A DNA stretch of 64,000 nt. Origin: Ixodes scapularis. Taxonomy: Eukaryota; Arthropoda; Arachnida; Ixodida; Ixodidae. The stretch is taken from assembly GCF_016920785.2 (NCBI RefSeq), contig NW_024609880.1, positions 50,306,296 through 50,370,295 of the forward strand. The letters are read 5' to 3'. A model generated the notes under the pieces. That model was not told the origin of the DNA. It searched no databases and was given only the letters and a program-made list of their open reading frames with translations. Positions within the stretch are counted from its first letter, which is position 1, and each line of letters starts with the position of its first letter. Of the stretch, positions 45,528-58,157 are shown one piece after another. Both the position numbers and the translations under genes were made by a program.

Positions 45528-45840
45528 AATAAATTAGCTGCGCCTAGAGTATCGGCACTCTCTTCCCCGACAGTGTTGCGAACGCCGCCATTCTGGTGCT
45601 TGGGCAGTGCAGGTGCAACTGCCGATCGTCATGATTCAAAAGTACGACATCCTCAGCATTAGATTCGGTTTTAGGAAGCTCATGTAATGTTGCTTTGCTT
45701 TTTCGCAAAATGTTTAAAGTGGAGGACGGAAAATCGTTTCTTGTGATTTCAGATAAAGCTTCAAATAACCGGTAACCATAATTTTAAGCCACAATATGGC
45801 CAAGTGTCGCTACTCTGACGCGTAGCTTATTTAATGACAC
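45528..45840 (+). repeat. 330-bp TIR element in unit 2, forward
   Basis: Orthologous in position to 31900-32235. Forms an inverted pair with 45945-46275, separated by about 100 bp because the MITE of unit 1 is absent. Confidence 0.7.
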
Positions 45841-45944
45841 TATTCATGCTCTTGTTCAAGAGGCTTGTAATACCTGGAGGGGCCATGGCGTAAGCCCCGT
45901 GGATTCCACAAGCCACTATCTTTTGACACCTGCCTCTTTCTCAT

Positions 45945-46275
45945 TGTTCCCGCTTGTGCCAGTAAATTTGCTACGGTTCAGAGTAACGACACTTGGCCAT
46001 ATTGTGGCTTTAAATCATGGTTGCCAGTTACCTGAAGCTTTATCTAAAATCACAGGAAACGCTTTTCGATCCCCCACAAATGTTTAAACAACCCGCGACA
46101 GAGCATTGCAATATTGCATCAGCTTCCTAGCACCGCATCTAATGCTGAGGAAGTCGTACTTTTGGATCATGACGATCGGCAGTTGCGTTTGCTCTGAAGA
46201 GGACACAAAATGGCGGCGCCCAAAACAATTTTGGGGAACGGAGTGACGATACTTTAAAGCTCATTTAGTCACTCT
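45945..46275 (-). repeat. 330-bp TIR element in unit 2, inverted partner
   Basis: Counterpart of 32604-32935, with the same blocks in reverse order: TTGCCAGTTA, CTTCCTAGCACCGCAT, GATCGGCAGTTGCG, AAATGGCGGCGCC. Confidence 0.7.
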
Positions 46276-47439
46276 AGGCATGAAGTGAACTCGGGTGTAT
46301 TATTTTCCTCTTCGTCTTTATTGTTTATTGATTTCAATCATATCGAATAATGAACACATTATATCACGCTACGCGTGTGTAATTATTTGTCTTAGATTTA
46401 CTAACCTGACCCAGTACTTAAACCATTCATTTTTCGATAGTAAATCTTTCAATATATTTTTTAAATGTGAAGGTAAAAAGACACGGAGATTGATGATGAT
46501 ACAGACGCCAACGCCGCCCTCGGCAATTTTTTTAACACTAGAAATCAGCAGTTTGTCTGGCATCCGCCAGGTAGCGCAACGAAACATCCAAACAGCTTTT
46601 AATTGTTTTTAAAATTAGCTAAGCTCTATACATATTAAGAAACCAAAGCAAGATCATTGGGAAAATTTAATACATCGGAATGTATATCTATTCCAAACAA
46701 TAAATGTTATTAGATGCCAATAAATCTGTTTGATGTCCAAAAAAGATATGCGTCAAAAACAGGTAAGTTTGAAGGGCTCCTGGAGCGTTATGACTTTGAA
46801 AATTAAAAAAAGCCATCGTCCACCTCTTGGGCAACCATTGTAGCTCTAAATGTTATAAAAGATTTTATCATAGTTTAATTATTTCCTCAGCGGCATTTGA
46901 AGTACCATGACTCGAAGCACAAAAATGTGCTCCGTTTGATTTAAAATATCTAAACAAAAAAATTTTACACAACATTAAATTTTTTTCTGCGCATTACCAA
47001 TTATAAGCGCTACATCTGTACCTAATTTCATTGCCCTCGCTCTTGTCATTAAAAACATATTTGTGCGGAAAGATGTCAATTTTAGGGCAATATTTGAAGG
47101 GATGAAAAAAACAAAAAAGTGCAAATACCAAAAAAGTGTATCGTTACATTCTGCTTCGACATCATCTTAACAAAACTGCTATATTGGAACCGTGCTATCT
47201 TTAATGGATCGTTCATAAAACATGAACTAGCGGAGCAAGTAAGGGTCCATGCCATCATATTCGCAACGCTACAAACGCGCATGAACAGTAAAAACCAACA
47301 CATACATGATATCAAATGAAAGAAGATTGCATTGCCTTTCGAATGACATCAATCCCACAAAACTGTATTTAAAATGAGATGAGTAATGACTTGCCAAAAA
47401 GTACCTAAACAGCCACATTCAGTGGGACCGTGGCCTTAA

Positions 47440-47582
47440 AATGTTGGGTTGACTTTTTCCTGCATGCCGGTCCGCCGTTAGGGGGCAGGGGCTTCGTCAA
47501 GCTGCACCTTTTGCAGCGTTTTTCCTGTCTCCGTCACCCATACATATGTATGATGGGGTAAATAAATAAATTGAATTGAATC
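47440..47582 (+). repeat. LINE 3' end with TTGAAT tail
   Basis: Starts exactly after composite unit 2. Contains CTTTTTCCTGCATGCCGGTCC and CATACATATGTATGATGGGG followed by TAAATAAATAAATTGAATTGAAT, a typical 3' tail of a 5'-truncated LINE. Confidence 0.5.
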
Positions 47583-47861
47583 AATGAAATATTTAATGAC
47601 TTGGCGCCTATACTTAGTTTCGGCTTAAGTCCAAACGCAGCCAACGCTATGTTAATGGACCAGTCAAACGGCGTAAAAAGCGCAAGTGACTATGCCTTTT
47701 TTGTTTATGATTGGTTCAGCAATAATGGAACACGTAAAGAAACATGACGGACACCATGATGGTGCCATTTTGACTTTGTCTGATTAGTCTCATCAACTCG
47801 TAGGGGTAAAACGAAGTATAAAAACACATGCACACAAAAAAAAGTCAGTGATTTTTTGTTT

Positions 47862-48756
47862 CAGGTTTTGGGAAGAAGTAACGAGTAACGTAACTCCGTT
47901 ACCCGTTACTTGAAAGAAGTAACCTAAGTACGTTACCCCTCTCTGTTTTGAAAATGTATCGAGTACGCTCACTGATCTCAATGACAATAGCTGGATCGCG
48001 TTTGCCCGCTCTGCGAATGCGGTCACTGGCGGCCATCTTTAGGTAGAGTTATATTACCTCTAGCCAAGGTACAGCTCCTGCAGCCACTGCAATCCATCCA
48101 TGGCAGACAGCGTTTTGGCAGGTGTGGTGGCAGGCTGCCGTCAAAATAGGGTGGGTGATATTTCGCGCTTAATTGAAATTGTTTGACGAAACATGTTTTT
48201 GAAACCCAGCGTGAACGGTAGCGCGATCTTTGAGGACCCGGTGAAAGTCTCACGAAATCGCAGCACCGGGAGAAAAGCAGCACAGCTCGCATCGAAAGTC
48301 GCATCAAAACTAGCATCAAAAGCAGACGCCGGTACGGAGTCTGCTTTCGATGCGAGCTGCTCTGCTTTCCCCCGGTGCTGCGCTTTCGTAGAACTTTCTC
48401 CGGGCCCTCAAAGATGAGGCTACCGTTCACGCCGGGTTTCAAGAATCTGCGTCGTCGAACAACTTGAATCAAGCACGAATTATCTCCCACGGTACAGTGT
48501 ACTAGATCCACGGCTATTTTATGGCACCCGGCCGCCATTGCGCTGTCCGCCATATTACTATGATGGCTAGAGATGATATAACTCTACCTAAAGATGGCCG
48601 CCAGTGACCGCATTTCGGTCCATAGGCGGAGCTGGTCAAACGCGATCCAGCAAATAGACATAGAGATCAGTGACTACGCTACTGAGTAGCAGAGAGATAT
48701 AACGCGTTACCGGTAACGCCGTTACTTGCAACGCGTTACCGCCAACGCTGGTCCTA
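47862..48756. mobile_element. Large fold-back element
   Basis: Two arms of about 340 bp meet near 48330 with almost no loop. Matching blocks include GCTGGATCGCGTTTG, TGCGGTCACTGGCGGCCATC, TTTAGGTAGAGTTATAT, CGGCGTGAACGGTAGC and AGCTCGCATCGAAAG. The outer parts are rich in GTAACG/CGTTAC words and end near CAGCGTTGG on the right. No transposase. Terminal similarity to CAGTGTTGG-type ends suggests a hAT-like origin (inference). Confidence 0.75.
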
Positions 48757-51179
48757 GATCACCGCTATTGCTTTGTGGCTGGCAGGGTCCGAAAACCTCG
48801 AGGAAAGAGACAGGCTAGGCGGCGACTGAAAGTGAAGCGCTAAAAAAAACGTCTGGTCAACTTCCATACACGACGCGCCTTCGCTGGGATTCCAACGCGT
48901 TACTTAATGCGCCGTGACGGCTATATGCGCTCGTAAGAAAGTCGGCGTCGAAGGAAAAGCTTGCGGGAAGTTATTCCAAACTCCTTAAACGCTGGGCTTT
49001 TTTTAAATATTTTTCTTTAACAGTTGGTGCAAGTGGAACACAAAAATGTCATTATTTTAACCCTAGCGCGCGGACTATGTGTGTTTAAAATTCGATATTC
49101 CGCGGTATGCGGAATATACGAGGGTTTCATGTACAAAAATATTTGGTTAATAGTGTGGACGTCACCTAGTTAGGTTGTCGAGATCACGTTGTATTACCCT
49201 GGGCATCAGTAGCCAAAAAAAAGCGGAGACTGAAAGTGTTTTTGTCTTTTTTCATCAATAATCTTGCTGCATGGTGGCTCGCAAAAGACCAGTCCTAAAG
49301 AAAATAGTGTGGATGAAGCCTGACATTTTGTTATTTTGAGTTATTGGCGTGGTTTTTGACGTTGGTAAAAAAGCACGAACATCGTGGCTCCATCGATCAC
49401 AGAACTCAGTCCGTACGACCGGGGACGTGTTTGGGCCGCATAAATCCACACTTAATTCACTCTTTCTTCTTTTGAAGTCGCCCTGGCGGCATATAGCGGG
49501 GTCCTTTTGGCCGCTGAAGGGTCAACTTCTCAATTGCCGGCTCATGTTTAACCACGAATAAAGACCAGTATATGTATAAAAATCAAGTATCAGAAGATAG
49601 TATTTTATGTTGCAGACTATACTCGGGCTGGAGCCGCCGATCTCGACGCCGAAGAACTCGATCGAGCAGACCGGAAATCTATGCCTCCGCGCATTGAAAG
49701 ACATTGGGCGAAAGTTCACTAACATGGCGTTAGGTGAGGACTTGAACTGGATGGTACGTCATGTGGAATCGCCCTACGGCAATAGCGAGCATAGTATTTA
49801 ATATCCATGCACCAGTGCCTCCATTAAGAACGCCTACGCTATTTTTGTTCTTCGTTTTGTGACTCGTGCATCGTATTACGTACCACGACTGACGCTCATT
49901 GGATGTCATGTTTTTGCGAGTGATTTGTGCGGAGTGCAGACTTTTTTCTTTTTTCTATTGTATTTCTCACCTTTCTTTGTTTTACACAAAGCAGGCTACA
50001 AGAGACACAATGTTGATTCCCATTCTTCTTGTTGATTTTTTTTTTTCTTTCAAGAGATTGATTATCTATTTCTGTCATGTCGTCTTAGACAGACCAATTA
50101 AACTCAATACAGCTATCATTCTGTAAAACAAAACAAAAAAAGTCTGGAACGCTTACTTGTCCTCAAATGCACTCGGGAAAGCCATTCACTGCAATTTACA
50201 GAGGCAACTCGTCGAATGACGAGGCTCTAATTATGTATCTTAAAATACTGTCTGCGCTGCGACACTGAGCTTGACGTTTCAACATGCTGAGTGGCACAGT
50301 GTTTTTAGGTCTAAATATATTTAAAGCCTCGTCATTCGCCGAGCTAACTCCGTAGATTGCAGCGATTGGTTCTCCTGAGTGCATTTTCAAGAAAGTGGAT
50401 ACTCCCGATTTCTTAAGATATATGTAAACGTAGTAAAAAAATTTAAAAAAAAAATCTCGATGTTAAGAGTAAGTTGCTAAACCGTTCTGTTATTCGCCAT
50501 CCTGCCAGCAAACGGTGACCCCCATCGAATGAAAGATTAAAATAATTCGCTTATATTTAGGGGTGTCACGAACGTTCCGGGGTTCGAGTTTAGACCATGC
50601 AGGTTCGACTCCTTCAAAACCTTCTATCGCAAAGTTGGACGAACTTACGTTCGAGTAAAGTTCGATGTATGTGCGCAAGCGCAAAATTTGAAAACATGCT
50701 GGCGCCGCCGCCTGGTGGAGGAAACGTGGAATATTTGTTTGGCTTATTGCGTCACGTTAATAAACTAGCTTTAACTAAAACTTTAAAAAGTTCATATGTT
50801 TGCTTTTATACTGCGGCCAGTTGCGAAAATCTCATTATCACTTCGCAGACAATGAGATTGCAGCATTAGTGGATACGAACGCAGAGGAACAAATCGCGAA
50901 GAGAGAAGTGCGAACAGACGAAGTAACACCCTGTTTCTCTTAATTATGCTGTCAGTGACCATAATTTTTTTTTTACGATATATGAACTTCACTACTTTAT
51001 AAATAATATTTTTCCAGGAGGCAAAATTTGTTGCAAAGACGGGACAACACTGTCCATAAGTCGGACTTCCTTTTTCTAGGCCAAGTGGCGCAAGCTACCG
51101 CCTGTTATAAATGGTACGGTCGCGTTAGCATCCATTCATCCTTCCTTCGGGAGCCAATTCAGGCAACCATGGGCACGTC
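48757..51179. other. No gene recognised; one inverted repeat
   Basis: AATGCACTC..GAAAG...ATTCACTGCAATTTACAG...GACGAGGCT (50165-50225) is inverted at 50332-50395, forming a TIR-like pair with the GCAGCGATTGG repeat. No coding motif. Confidence 0.5.
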
Positions 51180-51893
51180 GGAGCGAGGCTTAACTATATT
51201 CCGTTTTAAGTCCGACCGCAGCGAATAACGGTTTACAATCCGATATGGATCCAGTCGAACAGCGGGAAAGGTGCCTCGTCATGGCACTCGTCGTGTTTGT
51301 ACGTTTGCTATCCCGACTAAACCAGTCGCAAACAGCGAGTATGCCCCATAATCCCGCGTTTCTTTTTTTAATGTTTTTTTCGCAGCCGGCGAAGTCTTCT
51401 CGAAGCGTCTCGGTCGAGTCATCTCTCTCTCTCTCCCTCTCTCGCCCCTTCTATTGTCAAAATTTAACGTTTTATTTTTATTTTTATTTTTTTTACAGGT
51501 GTGTTGTGGGGTTGGAAGAGCTCGAGGCGAAGGTGTTTGGCAGCTGGACAACTATATAGGACTAGAGTCACTAAATAAGCTGCGCTTAGAGTATCGGCAC
51601 TCTGTTCCCCGACTTTCTTCTGGGCGCCGCCATTCTGGTGCTTGTGCAGAGCAGACGCAAACACCGATCGTCATGATTCAAAGTGCGACTTCCTCAGCTT
51701 TAAATTCGGTGTTAGGAAGCTCATGTAATATTTCTTTGGTTTGTCGCGAACTGATTAAACATTTGTGGAGGACGGAAAATCGTTCACTGTGATTTTAGGA
51801 AAACCATCAGATATCTGGCAACCATGATTTTAAGACACGATGTGGCCAAGTACCGTTACTCTAAAGCGTAGCTTATTTAGTGGCACGATATAG
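51180..51893 (+). repeat. Longer dispersed repeat containing a 330-bp TIR element
   Basis: 51188-51310 shares GTTTTAAGTCCGACCGCAGC and GGCACTCGTCG with 26177-26290, and partly with 47611-47720. The 3' part, 51560-51893, is the 330-bp element with ends GTCACTAAATAAGCTGCG and GTAGCTTATTTAGTGGCAC. TATAGG occurs just outside both ends and may be a target duplication. Confidence 0.65.
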
Positions 51894-54170
51894 GCCAACT
51901 CTCTTGGACCTTTGCGAGCTTCACTTTTCGAGGCTTACATAAGACTCTTCAGTAAAAAAACAATTTTTGCGTTAAAGTGACGGCTGACGTTGCACATCGA
52001 CGAAAGAAGTCCGTTTCTCAAGCAGTGAGCAGCAGCCCATAGCCAATTGACGTCGTAATAAAACCCTGAAACATTTTCCAAGATCACTTTCTTTCACGTC
52101 GGAATTGTGGTGAAATGTTTTAAGCTGAAATGCCGTGCGCTTTAAAGAGTCGATTTGATCTTTTATGGCTTTTGAAACACCTCAACGTCAAATATCTTAA
52201 CCCCTCCCACCCCCCCCCCCCCCACACACACACACACTTTCCCGCAAAAAAAATAAATGCAAGAAACAAGTTGTAAGTACACGCATCTCCCCTTCATACA
52301 ACGAGACAATTATTATGCATTTACATTTTCATACAGCAAGAAACATCATGAGAAATAAATCATTGCGACTTGCTCACGTGTAAAAAAAAAGCAAAGTAAA
52401 AAAGTCGTATCTTTTTTTTATAAAATAAATAAATCAGATTAATATTATTTAAATCACTGTTAGAAATAAGTGTTTCTTTATCACTATGTGCCATTTTTAA
52501 GCACAACAGATTAATTGATCAATATTCGTTCCATCATTAAAACTAATGCCGAATAAGTACTGTATATTTAAGCTTTTAGAGGACAGTCAAATATTTTATT
52601 GATGTTAACCCCGCGCATACTGGGACAAAAACAGCTGAAATGTTTTGTTAGTCAATAGCTTTATCTGTTTTTGTTTTTGTATTTTTATGCGCTTGCAATG
52701 AGACATGACGTCTAATGTTTTTGTTTCCTTCACATTTTGATTTGCTTTCAAATGGACATTACAGAACACACGAACGAAGTGGAAGGTTTCAATCATGAAT
52801 TAATTATGGTGCCAAACATCTTGATTTTTATTCGCTACCCTGAAAAAGAACAAAAAAAAAACAGTGCTTTGCAAACGCTGCCTCAATCCTTGTTCTTTTC
52901 CGCTTCGTAAATCAAGTTACCTCCGTGCTACGGAGATAACAATTATTGTCGACGTCTTGCGGCTCATCCTGTGTGCGTTTCATGGCCCATGTGAACGTGA
53001 CCATGCATCGTACAAATAAGCAAACACACTCCATACAATGTCATGCGAACTGTCGTCTGTAGGATATATTAGCGATGTGACTGCTTGCTCGGGTGTGTAT
53101 ACCTTTGAGCCGACCCGAGTCGTATCTGGAAAGCACTCACATGAGCGGTTCAATTGAGCCTAAGACGATATATAACCGACGCCACGCGTGCACCGCCGAC
53201 GTCTAGGTGAAGAAGCCGCGTCACGAAATCGACTCGCTTACGGAACACCTTGACCGTAAACGGTGTAGGAAACCCGTAGAATGCCCGCGTGTCCGGTACG
53301 AGGAAACGTTCGGCGAAAGCGTTTCGACCTCGAGCTTGTCTGCATCCCGTCGAGATTTAAAAAAAAAAAAAAAAAAAAAAGGAAGCTAACTTACCAAGCA
53401 CGTGGCGAAGGTCTTGTTCATACAGCCCAAACAGTCTGGAGGACGCGTCTTGGTCGCACGTATAGACTCACTCAATAATCTACGGATAGACTGCATGTAT
53501 ACGACACTCGATTCCACGAGTCTCTCGTGGGCGACGCCATGTTGGTGCTTAGTGCATCATCGGACGCAGTTGGCAATAGTTACACCCTAAAAGAAGTTTT
53601 TGAGTTAGCTTCCCTGCACAATGCAGACTGTCTTCTTTTTTTTTTTTTTTTTTTTTGTGTGCGTGTGTTTATGTGTAGAAAGTTTTAGTCATGGCGTTTG
53701 TCAAGATCCTTCGGTAGACTGCAGCGATTGATTCTATTAAGTGCTTTGCGGGAAGGTAGACGCACTGAATTTTGTTACGATGTATATGCAGGATGTTTCT
53801 TTTAAGCGTAACAAAAGTTTTAAAAAAAATTTTAAAAAAGCTGTGGAAGCTGCACTAATGCGGATTGTGAGTACGAGCTATACCGCCAGAGGCACATATA
53901 ATATAGAAGGGCTAATCGTGGAGATAAGTCGGATAATTAAATAAAATTTGTGAGTTAACATTTTAATCTGTAAACTACACATTTGGTTCTAATTAGATAC
54001 TTGCTGAGAGTAATCGAAAGCCATTAATACGTTTTCGCGGGACTTCGAGCCCGTGGGAAGCGCGGTATATCGTGCGCTCAATTTACCACTGGTGCACCCG
54101 GCACGAGGCTGGGCAAGGCTGGGGCGAGAAAAGTCGGGCCCGTTGTCGGCACCGCTAGCCCCGTTCCTGC
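51894..54170. other. AT-rich, no gene recognised
   Basis: Homopolymer tracts at 52210, 53359 and 53637, and a copy of the GCAGCGATTGATTCT repeat at 53720. Confidence 0.55.
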
Positions 54171-54809
54171 TAGAGTTCCTGTATAGGCTGCCTACGGGAG
54201 CCAGAGTTGCGCGTTTGATTGGACGTGCCGCGTGCCGCCCTCGCCGCTATTCGCCGAGATCCGATCGCGTGAGGAGCCGTATCAAGTGTCGTGCAGCAAA
54301 GTAGACGTTGCACGCGCCCCGGCGTACGTTCCCCGGCTTTTGAGCGCGGCGCTGCTATTCGCCGAATTCAGTCACTTGAGGAGCTGCATCTAGGGAGCCT
54401 TCATGTGCGCTTTGCTAGGGTGATGCCACCCTTTGTAATACCACTCGCCGACAAACCAGCAGCCATTTTGTTCCTCGGCGATGATCCGTGGGGCTTATAA
54501 CCCTCCCGGAAACAAGCACCTTATCTCAGAAGTTCGGAGCAGCGTTGTGGAACCCACGGAGGGAGGATTAGCATTTTCCCCCTCAGATGGGATTATCGAT
54601 GGACACAAAGGCCACTTTCCGGCGCACGGGGAAACAATGAGAGGAACAAAATGGCGGTGGAAGAAGGTGTGAGAAAGGGAAACAGGCAGTTGGCATCACT
54701 CTATGCGAAGCGCACATGAAGGCACTCTAGCTGCATCCATATGCCATGCTGTGCCATGCATGAACGCACAACTCTGGCTCCCGTAGGGATCCTATACAGG
54801 AACTCTACC
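54171..54809. repeat. Inverted arms around a nested MITE
   Basis: AGAGTTCCTGTATAGG...CCTACGGGAGCCAGAGTT (54171-54209) is inverted at 54769-54806. The hAT-like MITE at 54391-54729 sits between them. Within, GCTATTCGCCGA and GAGGAGC recur with a 108-bp period (54246, 54354). Confidence 0.6.
54391..54729. mobile_element. hAT-like MITE, TAGGG family, longer relative
   Basis: 339 bp with 20-bp ends TAGGGAGCCTTCATGTGCGC and, on the other strand from the right, TAGAGTGCCTTCATGTGCGC. A perfect 8-bp duplication GCTGCATC lies at 54383-54390 and 54730-54737. The inner part shares GGTGATGCCACCC and the CGATGCCGAC-like block with the two shorter members. Confidence 0.87.
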
Positions 54810-57800
54810 TCGTGCTACACTCTAGCGCTCCATCGTGTTTTCCACGTGCTCCGAGTATTTCTATTATTGACCGATTATGTGGTTTTTGATGACGCCCAGC
54901 AAATTGCTAACTCGAACCGTATATGTTTATTTTCAATCACTAAAACGTTAATTAACATATTCTAGTTAATTAGCCGACTTATTGTGACTTAGTCAACTAT
55001 ACTGTGCCTACATAGCCGTGCAACTCATCCGCACAAACCGCATTAGTGTAGCTTTCGCGTCCGTCTATAAAACCGTCTATATATACAGACAGTTCAAGAA
55101 ACAGAGGGTTTGACGAGCTATGAAAATGTTATTGTCGCTCAGCACCTAATGATAACTGCAGATATCGCTGAAAAAAAAAAGAGAGTCACAAAGCGAGGAG
55201 CATCAGGAAGATAAGCCACGCCTTTAGTTTCTTAAACTGTCCGTGAGTTCAGCAAAACACTTTGAATGAACACGTACTTAATATCGAACTATTGGAAAGA
55301 AGAAAAAAAAAGAAAAAAAGCGGAAGCGTTTAGCAGAAATGGATGCACAAACGTTTAATTTCAAACTTCCAAATAATCTCTTTTGGACGCACTTTCTTTT
55401 TTTTTTTTTTTTTTTTTTTTCTTTTGACGGCACGCCACAAACCTTGAGTTTTCTTAGAACCTCATAACGATCGCAGAACAATAGAGAAAGAACAATCGTC
55501 AGCAGCATATCTCTCTCTCTCTCTCTCTCCATATATATATATATATATTAAAGACCCATTTCCTATGTATAGTAAAATACAAAAAGCATAATATGACCTT
55601 GTGAGAAAAGGGTCGGTTGATTAATACTTCCAACTTGGCAATCACACAAATAACAAAATAAAAATTATATATAAAAAAAAAACTCGCGGACGCAATATAT
55701 AGACGTAAATATTTATGATAAGCTAATCAGTTATCAGTCTTTGAGGCTGGCTTGAGAAAAAAAAATAATTTGTCAAGATTCATTCGAAGTAGGCTCGATC
55801 ATTGGAGGCATTGCCAAAACCGGCGGCGCTCAAGCAGAATGGCGCAAGAATGCATGTACGCAGCGCAAGACCATCAGCGCGAACGAGCGACCGACGTTTA
55901 TTTATTTTTTTATTTGAATCAAAAGAGAGAGTGTCATCAAAACCACGATTGTCGTGAAATGCTCACTTAGCACACTATAGCATAAGAGGTGAACTTTAAT
56001 TGGCTCCCGGACAGATAACCCGCAGGGCACATTTTGGCTGAAAAAAGAGCTCTTTCCTTCTATAGTCCACATCCGGTGCATATTTCTCGCGTAAAATGAT
56101 CGTACACAGCACACCTTGAAAACGTGCTCGCTTTGTTACCGCACAAACAAGTTGTTGAATTAACATTACGTGTCACTCACAAAATCCACGAAGTCTCTCG
56201 TCATAAAAACTACCGATATTGAAAAACAAATCACTGTGTCGTCCGCACCCATAGACAGTCTGCACTGCGTAAAATGCTTTACTTTTAAACATGTGGAGTG
56301 CACGAACCATGAACACGAAAATATGGCACACCTTTCTTTGTCTTGGAAAGGGGAAAAGGGGGTTCCTTATTGTTGAACGAAGATCTTTTTTATGTTTAGT
56401 TAACTGAATTTTAGAACAAGTTGCAACTTCGGAAAGTCTAGAAGGTAATAAGTCATATTTTTTATTATTTAGTACGCTACTCAGGTGCTTTTCCGAGTGA
56501 TTTAGAACTCTACTCAGTTACTGTATGTTACGGTGCTCAGCAACTTATCTTAAATAATTTTACTTTTTAAAAGCTAAGTATTTATGGTCCTTATACTCAG
56601 TTACTACTTTCGCTGGTTCTTAGTTACTTATTTTAACTACTTTTTAGTCTTTAGTAATCTAATCAAATACCTCTTAGAGCTGACTATTTTGGAAGTCTGT
56701 TCGGTTACTATTTTTCTGCTATAACTTATCTTAAAAACTGTTTTAAGTATTTTATACTCTTCTCAGTTATCAGGGTTTATTATTAAGCAATCTACGATCA
56801 GTTCCTACTTCCTAGTATCCAGTAATCTTAAATACTTCTCTCTTTTTTGTATCTTGTACCAGTCTACTTAGATGACACCTGCATCGGACGTTGATCCCTC
56901 CCAGTTTGCTTCGCCGCGAAACTGGCCCATCGGCGTTTGATCCCTTTAAGCATAATGCGGGAACGAGAAATCGGACTCGTCGTCGCATCGTCAAAAAACG
57001 CTCCGACGCACATCTGGAAAGTGTATGTGTGTGTGTGTGTGGGGGGGGGGGGGGTGATATCAACAAATTGCGTCAACTGCGCACCTAACAGGTCCACTTC
57101 GCGCGCGGAATAGCCCCAACGGGCACGCACGCACAAACAAAACCCTAAATGACGACAAGGGCCTCTGGCCGCGCGTCTTTAAAATAGATATCACCTCGAA
57201 GAGGTGCCCCGCGGGCGCCGGCACCTTGGGACAGTCGCTATTATTTCTCGGCGCAACAGAAAGCTCTGGGAGCGAGCAAACTATTCCGTGGCCGCGTCAG
57301 GTCCCCCCATCCAAGGACGCGGATGACGTCTTCGGAGCCGCAGAATGGCCTTTATTTCTTTCCTTAAACTTCTCGTCTCCTATTTTTTCTCGTTCCTCCG
57401 TTTCCCTCGCCCGCTCTTTATTTTCTCTTTTTCTCTCGTACACAACCCCGCCGTATTACGCTTCAGGTTTGATTCGTCTGTATGTGCGTGTATACACTCG
57501 AAGCGAAGACTGCGATAAAGATCTGCTCCTCTGATGCATATTGCGTAGTAATTCGATGTACACACTCGCTTTTGAGTGGTGTTTGAGTTATCGTACTTAA
57601 ATGGCAACCTAATGTAAATATAGCCGGGTGTGTGTATACTTTGGAGCGCGTTTTCCACGGGTGTTCTGCGTGGTTCTGGGCGTCGGTAACAACCGCGAAC
57701 TCTTGGAGTAAATGGACACTTCATTCCGCTTTGCTTCAAACCCGACAGCCGTCGTTACGATCTGAATCAAGCAGCGCGAAAAAAAAGGGAATTGTCAGGG

Positions 57801-58157
57801 CGATGATCAGCTTTTGTGCTCTTGGGGTTAAACCAATCACGCAGAGTATAACGCGCCACCATCCGGCGCTTTTTGTTTTTGTTTGCGCGATTGGTGTGGT
57901 TGGTGATACCAGGTCATCGCCGTGACAATGCACTTTGGGGGGCTTCTTGATTTTCTCCATCAGATCGTGGATTCGGCTGCGGTTGAACTTGAAATGAAAC
58001 GGAGTGTAATTATTCGCAAATGCGAAAAATCATAGCCGGCAGCACTAAAGGCGGCAGCCAATGTCTCCCTTTTCTTTTATTCGTTTTTCTCAGTTATCGA
58101 AGAAAGGAAGAAACTGTTCCTTTTGCGGACCGACACGCACCATCGGGTTCGAATGAA
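54810..58157. other. No gene recognised
   Basis: 56395-56830 is dense in CTTAGTTAC/TACTCAGT words like the subterminal arrays at 17000 and 18960. 57180-57540 is GC-rich then T/C-rich without motif. Confidence 0.5.
55510..55549 (+). repeat. CT then AT microsatellite
   Basis: (CT)n 55510-55530 followed by (AT)n to 55549. A T-run of 24 lies upstream at 55397-55420. Confidence 0.9.

Larger units (their letters stand above)
42660..47439. mobile_element. TTAA-bounded composite unit, copy 2 (about 4.8 kb)
   Basis: Same orientation and gene order as copy 1, with TTAA at 42660-42663 and 47436-47439 and the tips GGCTGCGGTCCCAC / GGCCACGGTCCCAC. It differs by point changes, a poly-G run at 43186-43202, an extra block in the gag remnant, a 3'-half deletion in the SINE, and absence of the hAT-like MITE found in copy 1. 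The exact end match at TTAA argues for transposition of the whole block rather than random segmental duplication. Confidence 0.8.

Noticed and set aside
33739..47315. Reverse frames shared by the AT-rich ends of both 5-kb units
   Set aside because: Shared because the DNA is duplicated; low complexity, hydrophobic, no domain and frames open on both strands.
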